A stretch of DNA of 22,500 bases. It comes from Neocallimastix lanati (nom. inval.). Taxonomy: Eukaryota > Neocallimastigomycota > Neocallimastigomycetes > Neocallimastigales > Neocallimastigaceae. A model generated the notes under the pieces. The model made no database searches, was not told where the DNA came from, and was given only the letters and a program-made list of their open reading frames with translations. The DNA lies in the NCBI GenBank assembly GCA_016946835.1, contig JACVTC010000124.1, positions 255,001 to 277,500 on the forward strand. Direction: 5' to 3'. A program made the position numbers and the translations under genes. Positions within the stretch are counted from its first letter, which is position 1, and every line of letters begins with the position of its first letter. Shown here piece after piece: positions 1 through 10,670 of the stretch.

Positions 1-516
1 AAACATTTGTTAAGTTTTTTTTTTTTTTTTTATCTTTTTACTATAATATTATATATACAAAAATTAATATATATATTCAAATAATAATAAATTTAATGTA
101 CTTAAATTCTGTTATATTGAATAATGTTAATTATTAAAAATTATTATAATTAAATGTTTATGAATAAGCCACAAATTATAATATTTAAAATTTCTATTAT
201 TCATATAAAATAAAAAGTATTAAAAAAATAAAAGAATTTCTTAAGTTATATATAGAAAAAAAATTTTTTTTTTTAAAACTTTAGAAATTCTTATTAAAAT
301 AGGTAAATAAAATATTTAATATTATTTTGATTAAATTCAAATCAATATTTTTTTTTTTTATTTAATATTTGTAAGATTATAATTATTCAAAAAATTAGAA
401 AAGTATTGTATTAATAAATATATATATTAAATTTATTTTTTTTTAATAATTATATATCAATATGAAAATAATAGTTAAAAAAAAAAGAAATAATTTATAT
501 ATTTAATAAATAAAAA
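1..516. other. AT-rich upstream region of the Churchill gene, no gene seen
   Basis: Very AT-rich DNA with T and A homopolymer runs and no open frame or GC-richer patch that I can support. It presumably holds the promoter and 5' untranslated region of the gene starting at 517. The stretch just before that ATG is A-rich, which is common ahead of start codons in AT-rich fungi. No specific regulatory motif is recognised. Confidence 0.5.
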
Positions 517-1281
517 ATGTGTCAAGAATGTATTATTGAACTCTCACCGGATAGAGGAAATATTACAGTTGAATCCGGATTTTATCCAATAAATATGAAA
601 AAATGTAAAAATTGTCAAGCTTTTGCTGTTCCAAAGACAACAAATTATATTAATGATGAATCTGAAGATTCTTCTTCTATAATTATTACCTATAATCGTA
701 ATATTTTTATATAATTATATATAATTATATATAATTATATATTATAAATATATTTAAATTTAAATATATATAAATTAAAAAAAACTCTTTTTTTTTATAA
801 ATCTTTTTTTTTATAATAAAATTAATGTAAAATACATCAAAATCCATAATATACCATCTAAATAAAAATATAATTAATATTTTAACATAAACTTTGGGGA
901 AAAATAAAATTTACAATAGATACTTGTAGTAAATGTAATCATTTAATTGCAAGTCATGAATACACTTATCAATTAAACAATGGATATCATGTAAATATAA
1001 TAAATTTCAATATATACATTATTTATCATATTAATTTATTAATATTATAATATTTATATAAATACTTCTTATTTTTTATCATTATTGTATAAATTAATAA
1101 ATAAAATATATTTTATATTAAAATTATAATATTAATATATATGTATATTAATTTATTGTTTTAATTTATAATGTAACTATATATTTAGGAATATACAATG
1201 AATTGTGATTTATGCGGTATAGGCGAAGCTAATGTTTCTGTAATGCCTGTCGATCCAAAGAAAATCCTTGAAAGTTATTAA
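517..1281 (+). CDS. CHURC1: Churchill-domain zinc-binding protein, three exons, 114 aa
   Basis: Exons at 517-697, 920-990 and 1189-1281 join at GT..AG introns of 222 and 198 bp and keep one frame to a TAA stop, giving 114 aa; animal Churchill is about 112 aa. Family landmarks seen in order: MCQEC at the start, PDRGN and an E.G motif, KKCKNC near residue 30, an IITYN segment, CSKCNHLIASHEYTY across exons 1/2, EYTMNCDLCG in exon 3, and a VMPVDP tail. The CxxC pairs and conserved His residues are the zinc ligands of the family. In vertebrates Churchill was described in FGF-dependent neural induction, and the fold is a small zinc-binding domain; its molecular role in fungi is not known to me. The frame is preserved with all cysteines, so the gene looks functional. 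It converges on the KHDC4-like gene. The split codon is His at the first junction (C697 + AT at 920-921). Confidence 0.93.
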
Positions 1282-1989
1282 CAAATTTTAAATACATTTA
1301 TATAAAGTATAATTTTAATAATATACTAATAATTGATTATAACATATAACAATATACCTCAATTTAGAAATATACCGAAAGTAATAAAAAAATTAATAAC
1401 AATTAAAGTAAAAACAAATTATATTTTATTTTATTTTGTTGAAAGTAATCCAAAAAATAAAATAAAAGTATTATTTGAAATATATATAAATATTTATGTT
1501 TTCATTTATCTTTATATTATTTATATTTAAAATAATAAATGATATGATGATAATAATAACAATAACAATAATAATTTATTTTTTAAATAATATAATTTAT
1601 TTTTATTTATTTATTTATTTATTTAATATAACTTTAAACAAAAAAACTTCTGTTCGTAAATGATGAAAAAAAAAATAATATTAATAACAATAAAAGAAAT
1701 GGAAAATAAAAAAAAATAATAATAACATAAAGTAATGATTATATAATTTAATAATATTTTTTTTTTTGTTTTTTTGTTTTTTTTTTTTTTTTTTTTTTGC
1801 AAATTCTCAAAAAGAACCATTAAATAATTTAAAATTTGAAAATTATGAATAAAAAAGTAAATTTATGAATTTATAATAAAAAAAGTAATAAAAAAAAAAA
1901 AAAAAAAAAAAAAAGAAAAAATTTATTACTATATATCACCTTGTGCTATTAAATATTATAGATATTTATAATATACATATATATATATT
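1282..1989. other. Convergent intergenic spacer, low-complexity
   Basis: Spacer between the 3' ends of the Churchill and KHDC4-like genes. It holds ATTT repeats around 1600, a long T run near 1780-1798 and an A run near 1892-1912, which may mark the opposing 3' ends. Short frames here are AT-driven low-complexity translations of Lys, Ile, Asn and Phe, and I do not call genes from them. Confidence 0.5.
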
Positions 1990-4288
1990 TTATTTTGCCT
2001 CAGGTGAAGAAGGTTTATATGGCGTTGATGGTAAAGGTGGTGCATTAGTTGATGGGGTTGTTGGTGGAAGTGGTGGATTAGTTGTTGGTAATGGTGGTGC
2101 AGAAGTTGGAAGAGGTGGTTGATAATAATAATATGGGTTATAATAATAAGGATATTGACCTTGAGCACCAGTTGGTGGATAATAAGATTGAGGAGCAGCT
2201 GAAGCAGTTGATGTAGTAGAAGTTGTTGCGGTTTGAGCTTGAGTAGAACCATTTGTTGTAGTAGTTGCCGTTGGTAATGGTGGTGCCGGTGCTGCTTGAT
2301 AAGCAGATTCAATACCTGTTTGTGGAGGTGGTGGTGGTGGATACGTATAACCTGGATATGAATAACCTGGAGCTTGATATGTATTGATCATATTTGGAGT
2401 ATTATAGGTATTACCATATGGATTTTGATTATATGCATTATAATGTGGTCTTGGGTTATTTGGCCGTGTGGCTTTATATTGTTTGAATTTTTCATATTCC
2501 GCTTTAACAGTTTTGATTAAATCATCAACTAATTGTTTAGCCTTTTCTAAACCTTCTTCTGTCACAGAACTTTAAAATATAAAATATAAAATAATTAAGT
2601 AATGAAAATATATAAATAACATATATTCAAAAACAAAATAATAAAATATATATATATATATTATGTAATAAATTAATAATATAAATTATAAACATTAACA
2701 TGTATATAGTTTTTATTAATCAAAGTTTTATAATATATATAATAAAAATTACCTAATTTGGAAAAACATTGGTTCAAAAGCCTCTGAACCAGAAGTTGGT
2801 TCAATGAAGCCTGATCCTTTACCACGAAGTTGTAATCTTGCTCCAGTTACACGATGAATATGCTTGACATTAGCACCTTGAATACCAATTAATTTGTTTT
2901 TAGCATTAAATGAACGATCATCAATACCAATAAATACTTTTGCTTGATGGAAACGTTGCTAAATAATTATTTATATTAATTTATATTGAATTATTATGAT
3001 TATTTTATTATTATATTTTTATATTTATATTTGTTTTTTTTTTTTTTTTTTTTTATTTTTTTTCATAATATATATATTTATTATAACGATAATAATAATA
3101 ATAAAAGAATAAATTATTAATAGATTAATAAAATTATTGGTTAAAAATAGTAATTATAAATAATAATATTTATTACAAAATTCTTAATTAATTATTATAC
3201 CTTTGAAGGTTGTCCAGCAGGTTTATGATATGCACTTGTTGTTGTGTCTGTATGAACAATAACTGGTGGAGCACTATCAATAATTTCTTGAATTTTTTGT
3301 AAAGCTTTATCTAATATTTCTTGTGTTTCTGCAGCAACATGAAGATAGAGAGGCTTCAATTAAATTATGATAAAATATCAAATTATATTTATTAATAATA
3401 AAAACGTTATATATATATACAAATATAATTATTCATATTAAATAATAATTATAATTAATATATATATTTTTTTACTTCATTTAATACATATTCATTTATA
3501 ATTAAATATTATTGTGTAAATATTTACAGGATCTTTTGGTGTTGCCATAGATTTATTTGGATAATATTTTCCTCTTGTAATAATTTCGGCTTTAGTTTCT
3601 TCTTGAAGTTTATCTAAAAATGAAGCTTTCGTTAACATATAACGATTTTTCACGTCATTAATTTCAACATTTTTGAAAAAATTTCCTTTACTGGAACTCT
3701 TATCTTTTAAATTAAATGGGTCTGAAGTTGTATCAATTGTTGGAGAAGCTGTTGCACTTGTCGTTGTAGTATTTGAAGTTGAAGTAGTAGTATTATTCTT
3801 TTGAAATTTTATTCCTTTAGCTTGTAAATTTGCTGTAATTTTTGCTAATTCTTCATTAACTTGTTGTTGAATTACTATAATATTTAAAAATAAAAAAAAA
3901 TAAAAAATAAAAAAAAAATTAAAAAAAAAAACAATTAACATCTTAACATTATTGTATAATTTAAAATTATACTACAGAATCATGAATTAATTATATTTTG
4001 AACCTTTAGATGGGTCATTAGTAGAAGGTGGAACCGGCGATGCTAAATTTGAATTTGAACTTTGTAATTTGGCAGCTACTGCTGCTGCTGCTGCAAGTGC
4101 ATCAGAAGGATTAGGAGGTGTTGACACTTCATGTTCATTTGGACTTCCTTGGTCATCCCATTTTCTTTTGCGTCTTTAATTTTTAATAGATTAAAATAAG
4201 TAATGTTTGTTATTTATTATAATATTTTATTATAATTATCATTTATTTATAAGAAATATATTTACGTTTTATTATCAGCTGTTACCAT
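1990..4288 (-). CDS. KHDC4: KHDC4/BLOM7-type KH-domain RNA-binding protein, six exons, 492 aa
   Basis: Exons (transcript order) 4288-4266, 4173-4004, 3874-3528, 3353-3201, 2958-2753 and 2569-1990 join in frame through five GT..AG introns (92, 129, 174, 242 and 183 bp). Landmarks: a TRKRKWDDQ start, an Ala-rich stretch followed by VAAKL, VEINDVKNRYMLTK at about 134, then KDP|PLYLHVAAETQEILDKAL across exons 3/4 (first KH-like domain). The second KH domain has NKLIGIQGANVKHI, GARLQLRGKGSGFIEP and EAFEPM in exon 5, with SSVTEEGLEKAKQLVDDLI in exon 6. The tail from about 330 is low-complexity Pro/Tyr/Asn/Gln/Thr, like the proline-rich tail of animal KHDC4. The family is nuclear, binds RNA and in humans is linked to the spliceosome and splicing. 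The intron-2 donor (GTTCAA) is the least typical splice site. Nothing looks broken. Confidence 0.9.
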
Positions 4289-4722
4289 TTTGATGTAATA
4301 ATATACTATAATAGAAAAGTCTTTCTTAAGATTTAACGATATAAATTATTATATAAAAAAATAATATTTTGTAGTATTAAATCCTGTTTTTCCTGAATAA
4401 CTTTATTGTTGATCTATATTTGAAATAAAAGTTAATCTTTTTTTTTTTTATTTCTTTCTTTTTTTTTTTTTTTTTTTTTACTTTTTATTTATAAGTTACT
4501 ATTAAATAAAAAAAATAAGTAATATTTATATTTATTTCATTTATAAAGATATATAATGTATTTTATTTTTTAAAATAATGTTAGTTTAATAAATATATAC
4601 AATAATTATATTATTTTAAATTTTTATTAGAAACTTTTGTTAAATTACTTATCAGTCCATATAAAAATAACATATTTTAAAAAAAAAAAAAAATAATAAT
4701 AATAATAATAAAATAATAGTAA

Positions 4723-4725
<3 letters not shown>

Positions 4726-4782
<57 letters not shown>
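4726..4782. repeat. Uninterrupted A57 homopolymer
   Basis: A run of 57 consecutive A residues, read directly. No upstream retroposon body or target-site duplication is recognisable beside it, so I treat it as a homopolymer tract and not as a poly(A) tail. Its length in the assembly may be unreliable. Confidence 0.9.
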
Positions 4783-4784
<2 letters not shown>

Positions 4785-5436
4785 TAAAATATAATTAAAA
4801 AATAAAAATTATATAAAAAAATATGTAAAGAAAAATTATTTTCATATACTCATTGTTACAAATTTTCAAATCAGTATTCTTTTATAAAAAATTAATTTTT
4901 ATTATATATACATATTTTTTATTAAATATATACTTTTTCTTTTTTTCAAATATATACTTTTTTTTCCATTTAAAACTATAATATTATTTACACTTTACAT
5001 GACTTTTTACTTTTTTACTTTTTCATAATTATATATACAATTTTATGCAATATTTTCATTTAAAATAAGTTATTTTTATATAAAAAAAAAACAAAATTTT
5101 TGATGAAATTTTCGCTAATTATTTTTATTTTAATGCTTCCAGTACTTTTATTTTTACTTTTTTTTTTTTTTTTTTACTAATTAAAAAGTTTAAATATTTG
5201 GATTATTCTATTTAAATTAATGTTACGATAGGGTATAGACTTTTAATAAGTTAATTAATAAATATTGAAATTAATTAATTATTATGTTATAATTTTTATT
5301 ATTTTTTATAAAATAATTAAAAATAAAATAAAATAAAATTAAAATAAAATAAAATAAAATAAAATTCGAATTAAGGAATTAATTTATAAGTAAAAATATA
5401 TACTTCTAAAATTTAATAAGATTATATTAATTTTTC

Positions 5437-5507
<71 letters not shown>
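5437..5507. repeat. (TTA)n microsatellite
   Basis: A nearly perfect trinucleotide ATT/TTA run of about 70 bp in non-coding DNA. It has the same unit as the Asn-coding tract at the right end of the window, but here no open gene surrounds it. Confidence 0.9.
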
Positions 5508-5509
<2 letters not shown>

Positions 5510-6355
5510 CAATAAATTATAATAATCAAATTTCTTTGAATTTACGTATATTATAGAATTTTAATTTAAATTATTATTATTATAAATGAACTTATTTACT
5601 TGTAAATTATTATATATATATTTATTTTATTGCTTAATTATATAATTATTAAGAAAATAAAATAATAAATATATTATAAAATATATTATATAATTACCAA
5701 ATACTAATTATTTTATTTATTATTTTATTTATTATGTCGAACACCTTTAAATTATTAATAAAATATTTTTTGAATAATAAAAAATTAAACAAAATAAAAT
5801 ATAAAAAAAAAAATAAGAAAAATATAAAAAAATAAAAAAAAATTGAAAAATAGTTTATGAATATTTTAAATAGTTTTATTATTATAAAATTTTTAATTCT
5901 AATAAATCAGGATTAATTTTTAGATAAGCCAAACTATTAATGCTCAATAATGTACAAAAATATTTTTTAATGTAAAGTTTATTTAATATAAAATTTAATC
6001 TTATTTAAAATAATAAATTGATATACACTAAAAAACTAAAAATGAAAAATATTTTTCTTTTTCTTTTGTTTTAATTTTTTATTTATTAAAATACACTTTT
6101 TTTTTTATAAACATAACTTCCTCTCGTTATATTTACAAAAATAAATATAAAAATAAATTTAGAAAGCTTCCTTTTTTTTAAAAAAAAAAAAAAACCTTCT
6201 TAAAAAAATAAAATTTACAATTTTTTTATTTTTTATAAAAATAATTTTTTTTTTTTTTGTAAATTATTACTACATTGGTATTATATATATATTTTTTAAT
6301 ATAGTTATTTTTTTTTAATATTAATATTTTTTTTTAATATTGTTTTTTTTTTTTA

Positions 6356-6533
6356 AAATATTATCATTTTTTAATATTATTATTTTTTTAATATTATTAT
6401 TTTTTTAATATTATTATTTTTTTAATATTATTATTTTTTTAATATTATTATTTTTTTAATATTATTATTTTTTTTAATATTATTATTTTTTTAATATTAT
6501 TATTTTTTTAATATTATTATTTTCTTTTAATAT
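6356..6533. repeat. Tandem array of an 18-19 bp TAATATTATTATTTTTTT unit
   Basis: Roughly nine to ten copies of TAATATTATTATTTTTTT, differing mainly in T-run length, lie downstream of the ATPase stop codon. The matching position in the second block (about 14130-14350) holds a different array with a TTAATATAGTTATTTTTTT unit. The array therefore expanded separately in each copy. Confidence 0.85.
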
Positions 6534-6610
6534 TGTTATCTTTTTAATATTTTTTTTTTAATATTTTTTTATAGCATTTCTCTTCTGTTTTATTTCCTTT
6601 TATTTGAAAG

Positions 6611-6632
6611 GCCTTTTTTATTATAAAAAGGC
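6611..6632 (-). terminator. Hairpin in the 3' region of the ATPase gene
   Basis: GCCTTTTT, six bases, then AAAAAGGC form an 8-bp perfect stem about 175 bases past the ATPase stop (gene on - strand). The duplicate at 14396-14420 keeps a weaker form. It could be a 3' untranslated hairpin or chance; eukaryotic termination does not need it, so the role is uncertain. Confidence 0.3.
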
Positions 6633-6804
6633 TAAATTAATTTAATTTAATTTAATTTAATATGATTTAATTTCATGCATTTCGTATGAAAATTTTATTT
6701 TTGTAATTTTGATAAAAGTAATTTTAGTTTGAAAATCTAATAATAATTTTAATTTAATTTTTTTTTTTTTTCTTTGAGTAGCTTTTTCTTATAGAAAATT
6801 TAAA

Positions 6805-9800
6805 TTATTTTCTTACCTCAATGATAAATTCATAACCATTGAAAGTTACTATTTTAATTCCACCGTAAATGCTATTTTTCATTGAGACATCTCTAAATTT
6901 ATTTGAGTTGAGAAGTAATTTATAAATAATATTATATATATCATCAATTGTTGTATTGTTGTTATATGAATTATAATAGCCGTTATATGAAATTCTAATA
7001 TTATTGTTGGATCTACCAATTACGATTGATTGAGTTGAATTCTTAGAAAGGCTTTTCTTTAAAAATTCTTTTATTTCGGATGAATGATTTAATAAATGTT
7101 TTATTTCATCATCATTATATTTATTTCTAATATTTACTAAAGTTTTACGTGCTTCTTCATCAAGAACAACATCTATCATAATATTATTTTTAACTGAATA
7201 TGTATATTTAAAACTATTTGTTAATTCGTCTTCACTTTTAGTTTTAAAATATTTTTCAATTAATTCATATGCTCCCTTTTTAAAATCTGGATCTGTATAA
7301 GTAGATTTATCATTGTGCTTTTCTTGCATGATTTTATCTATTTTTTCACACAATTTTTCATATGACATACTTCTTTGACATGGTCTTCCCATATCTTTAT
7401 GAATAAGAATAGATTTTATATCATAGCCAAGATACTTTGCAATATCTTTTAATTCTTCGGGAATAATTTTTATTTTTTTATTGTAACTATCATCAGAATC
7501 AGTATCATAATCAGAAATAGTATCATTTTCAAAAACAGTATCATTATCAGAATTTAGATCACTATCATCTCCTTCATTCATAAGTTTTTTAATTTCACAA
7601 AATTGACAATATTGATTAGGAACAATTCTTCCTTTATCTGAGAATTTGTTAATAAAAATATTTAAATATTTTAATGTATCTTTTTCACTTTTTCTTAAAT
7701 CATTAGCTAATGATTTAACGTCTTTGTTTTTTTCAATAATTTCTCTAATTATATCAAATATATATTTATTTGAATTATCCCATAATTTATAATTATAGTC
7801 ATTTATATCAATTTCACAATATTCATTTTTTGAAAATGTTTGCTTACTAAATTTTTGATATAAATTGAAAAGTTTTCTTTGTAAACTTTTTGAATCACTA
7901 GGAACTATTCTAATAAGACATTTAGCTGCTTCTATTTTAGATTGTAATGGTATATAATCACTGAATGTTCTACTGTATCTGTTATATGTAGGATTTTCTG
8001 CCATTGAAAAATACTTATTCAATATATCTTTATAATCATTAATTTCTTTTTTTTCTGTAGTATGTATATTATTAATATTTATTTCTTTATTGATTAATTC
8101 CTTCCTAATATCCTCTCCAAAGCAATTCTTTAAACAGTCTTTAAATATTTCAGGAATATTTATATCTTTATATAAATTTTTAGTACTCCGTAATTCTTGA
8201 TTTTGATTTGGAATGATAGAATAATTACTAATAATTGTATTTGGAAAGTAGTTTGAAAAGCATACTAAAACCTTATTTATAAATTCAATTGAAATTTTAT
8301 CTTTTATTTCTTTAAATTCTTGAATGACTAATAAAAGTTTATCAAACACCATTTCATCAATTCCATTCCATAAATTTTTGGAGAATCCTGATCCATTTTT
8401 CATTCCTGATAAATTCCACATAACTGAGCAAAGTTCATAAACAGTTTTGCGTTTTTGAATGAAATTTTCATCTATACAATCATAAGGAATATATTGTATT
8501 AAAGTTAACATTTTTTCTGACCATTTAGTAGTAAGTTTATCACGAATTTTAGATTCAGCAATACTAATTTTATGATCTGTTCCTGAAGAATACCTTGTTA
8601 TTTTTTTATGAATATGTATCTTTTTCCATTCAATATTTAAGCTTTCAAGACATTCAATTATATTTTCTGGAACATTTAATGATATTGCTAAAGATTTATT
8701 TAATTTAACAAATTCTAAATTCATATTAGGAATTATAGCATAGTCTTCAAGATATTCTGGATGATAACTCTTAATGAATGGAAGAAAAGAATTTAACCAA
8801 TTCCATACATCTTCATTAATATTTTTTTCAAATGTTGTAATATCTCTATAATCATTAATAAGTTCTACACATTCCTTAATGTCAACAAAATTGATAATAT
8901 CATCATCCTTCCATAGATACCTTTCAATATTAATTGACTCTTCATATGAAGGAACAGCATTTTTATATACCTGAGAAATAAATAAATAAGCTTGTTCTTT
9001 ATTCACTTCATTACTATAATCTGGAATATTTAATTCAGAAATTATTTTATATTGATTTTCATTATTACGAACAATAGGAAATGAAAGTAATATATTTCTT
9101 AATGGATTTATAAAACTTTTTTTATACCATGTTCTATCGAAAAATCTTGTTACATTTGGGACACAACGAAGACCTCTTGCAGCCATATATCTTTTTCCGA
9201 TATTATTATTACAAATGAATTTCAAAAGATTTTTATATATTTCATGGGATTTGGTAAGGATCCTTCTATTAATTCCAGGATCAGATATTTTTCCAGTTTT
9301 TTCGTCAGTTTCTGTACCAGCAAGGAAAATAGATTGTCTTTCCGAATCAGGTTCAAAATCAGGACTATTAATTATAAATGGAAGTTCATGGACTTCTGAT
9401 CCGACTAAAGGAAGGGAACAAAATAAGCTTGGTGATGAATTATTTATATAAATGTCATTATTTTCATCTAACTCCATAGCACAACAAATTCTAATATTTC
9501 TATCTGTTCCAAATCTTTCAGTTAACTTTTCATCATACTCATCGATTTTACTATATAAAAACGTTTTTTTAATTCTTTTACAGCCGTCATTAACAATAAA
9601 GTTAATTTTATAACAATTATATTCATGGAAATAGATATCTCTACCACGTTCAATTGTAATAGTATTGTCATTATCAACTAGTTTAATACTATTAATTTCA
9701 GGGCAAAATAACATTACTTTATCAATATTATCCTTAAAGTTTTGAATACCTAAATCTCCAGCTTCTCTATTTCTTTCTGTAACAGCTTTGTATGTATAAG

Positions 9801-10323
9801 TTGTCCAATTTAAAGGTTTATCGAAATAGCGTAAACTATTTTCAGTTTTTTCTAATCCTTCTAAAAGTTCTTTATCTTCACCTTCTCTATACATTGTAAC
9901 TGAAAAACCTATTGGCTCTGTTTGATCATCAGGGATTAAATCACCACTAATTTCAACAGTTTTGGAGAGTGCATGTGTAGTGAGAAAACCTGTACCAAAA
10001 CGACCAGTACTTTCGTAATTATTAGTTTTTCCTTCACTAAATTTATAAAGTAAACCAAAAAGGGTATCTTCTTTGAATGGAGAACCGTTGTGCTTGAAGA
10101 TATAGATATCAGAATTTACATTAATTTCAATATCCACTCTTCTATTTGGTTGACCAGAAATACTATCTTTAGCATTTTGAACTAATTCCCAAATCCATCT
10201 TTTGCAATCAGCATCATTTGGATTTACTAATTCTCTTAATCTATTTCTAACATTTGCAATATATATTTTTCCAAATACATTCTTTCTTTTTTTACTAAAG
10301 AAATTCTCACCTATGTTTGACAT
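6805..10323 (-). CDS. Sacsin/HSP90-type GHKL ATPase, bacterial-like, 1172 aa, no intron
   Basis: Single open frame from ATG at 10323 to TAA. The N-terminal ~350 residues carry a GHKL nucleotide-binding domain. WELVQNAKDS at 45-54 holds the N-box E46, N50 and D53; KHNGSPF at 77-83 matches the G1 region; GRFGTGF at 107-113 is the G2 lid. LPLVGSEVHELPFIINSPDF at 304-323 and the SERQ.IF that follows match the conserved segment after the ATPase core in sacsin-type proteins. Three internal repeats, each PNxN-like (532, 705, 902) then an (I/V)PE (551, 723, 954), follow. The third is split by an Asp/Ser-rich acidic insert at about 917-948. The C-terminal ~140 residues recur in a pseudogene at 14645. 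Similar large proteins are common in Bacteroidetes and Firmicutes, where their role is unclear; sacsin itself is a chaperone-like protein. Lack of introns over 3.5 kb, against five and two in the neighbouring genes, suggests acquisition from rumen bacteria (inference). Substrate and location are unknown. Confidence 0.92.
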   Translation of the reverse strand: MSNIGENFFSKKRKNVFGKIYIANVRNRLRELVNPNDADCKRWIWELVQNAKDSISGQPNRRVDIEINVNSDIYIFKHNGSPFKEDTLFGLLYKFSEGKTNNYESTGRFGTGFLTTHALSKTVEISGDLIPDDQTEPIGFSVTMYREGEDKELLEGLEKTENSLRYFDKPLNWTTYTYKAVTERNREAGDLGIQNFKDNIDKVMLFCPEINSIKLVDNDNTITIERGRDIYFHEYNCYKINFIVNDGCKRIKKTFLYSKIDEYDEKLTERFGTDRNIRICCAMELDENNDIYINNSSPSLFCSLPLVGSEVHELPFIINSPDFEPDSERQSIFLAGTETDEKTGKISDPGINRRILTKSHEIYKNLLKFICNNNIGKRYMAARGLRCVPNVTRFFDRTWYKKSFINPLRNILLSFPIVRNNENQYKIISELNIPDYSNEVNKEQAYLFISQVYKNAVPSYEESINIERYLWKDDDIINFVDIKECVELINDYRDITTFEKNINEDVWNWLNSFLPFIKSYHPEYLEDYAIIPNMNLEFVKLNKSLAISLNVPENIIECLESLNIEWKKIHIHKKITRYSSGTDHKISIAESKIRDKLTTKWSEKMLTLIQYIPYDCIDENFIQKRKTVYELCSVMWNLSGMKNGSGFSKNLWNGIDEMVFDKLLLVIQEFKEIKDKISIEFINKVLVCFSNYFPNTIISNYSIIPNQNQELRSTKNLYKDINIPEIFKDCLKNCFGEDIRKELINKEININNIHTTEKKEINDYKDILNKYFSMAENPTYNRYSRTFSDYIPLQSKIEAAKCLIRIVPSDSKSLQRKLFNLYQKFSKQTFSKNEYCEIDINDYNYKLWDNSNKYIFDIIREIIEKNKDVKSLANDLRKSEKDTLKYLNIFINKFSDKGRIVPNQYCQFCEIKKLMNEGDDSDLNSDNDTVFENDTISDYDTDSDDSYNKKIKIIPEELKDIAKYLGYDIKSILIHKDMGRPCQRSMSYEKLCEKIDKIMQEKHNDKSTYTDPDFKKGAYELIEKYFKTKSEDELTNSFKYTYSVKNNIMIDVVLDEEARKTLVNIRNKYNDDEIKHLLNHSSEIKEFLKKSLSKNSTQSIVIGRSNNNIRISYNGYYNSYNNNTTIDDIYNIIYKLLLNSNKFRDVSMKNSIYGGIKIVTFNGYEFIIEVRK

Positions 10324-10670
10324 CTTTAATTATTTCGAGTTATATTTTTATAATATAAAATAAAAAAATTAAAAAATTTTAATGAATGATAAAGTTATTT
10401 TTAGTTAAGATTTTACTCGGTATTTATATAAAGCTAGAAAAAAATATAGTTTTTTCATCTTTAAATTTCGTATAAAACTGACACAAAAAATTTTGGTCAT
10501 ATATTAAATAAATATAATATATTCCATAGTAAAACAGTATATAGATTTATTATATAAATAATATTATTTTTAATTTTACACCTTTTGGATTGTATAAAAT
10601 ATTTATTAAAACGAGTTTTCATGACCAGTTAGTTTAAATTCAATAAAACTTTAAATGATTATTAACAATT
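10324..10670. other. Upstream region of the ATPase gene
   Basis: AT-rich promoter-side DNA of the ATPase gene, with no open frame. A few slightly GC-richer patches (near 10480-10500 and 10615-10635) have no recognised motif. No second gene starts divergently here. Confidence 0.4.

Larger units (their letters stand above)
4289..5714. other. Gene-poor AT-rich intergenic region
   Basis: About 1.4 kb between the 5' end of the KHDC4-like gene and the duplicated 3' flank of the ATPase gene. It contains T runs near 4440-4480, a 57-A tract, a TTA microsatellite, and an AAAAT-type pentamer run near 5310-5365. No gene, RNA gene or GC-richer patch was found. The first 100-200 bases likely hold the KHDC4-like promoter. 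Confidence 0.5.
5715..7225 (-). repeat. Duplicated block C, copy 1 (3' end and 3' flank of ATPase gene)
   Basis: This stretch is matched by 13655-15081. Shared landmarks are TTTATTATGT.GAACACC at the left end, a TAATAAATCAGGATTAATTTTTAGATAAGCC segment (5902-5930 and 13820-13850), CATAACTTCCTC, the TTTAATATAGTTATT arrays, GATAAAAGTAATTTTAGTTTGAAAATCTAA, and the last ~140 codons of the ATPase. Similarity stops inside the coding region just past the 'SEDE' codons. Because about 1 kb of non-transcribed-looking flank is included, this is DNA duplication and not a retrocopy. Confidence 0.85.

Noticed and set aside
1333-1530. 65-codon frame rich in Ile, Tyr and Asn
   Set aside because: Low-complexity AT translation without an ATG at its start or any motif; no matching intron or neighbour.
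1623-1820. Lys/Phe-rich - strand frame over a T run
   Set aside because: A product of homopolymers in the convergent spacer.
3492-3941. Stand-alone 149-aa protein with a hydrophobic N-terminus
   Set aside because: The Phe/Leu-rich start is translated intron; the real exon 3 of the KHDC4-like gene begins at 3874 and ends at 3528.
4726-4782. Poly(A) tail of a retroposed gene
   Set aside because: No coding or RNA-like body precedes or follows it, and no flanking direct repeat was seen.
9215-9451. + strand frame inside the ATPase gene
   Set aside because: Antisense shadow of the ATPase coding frame.
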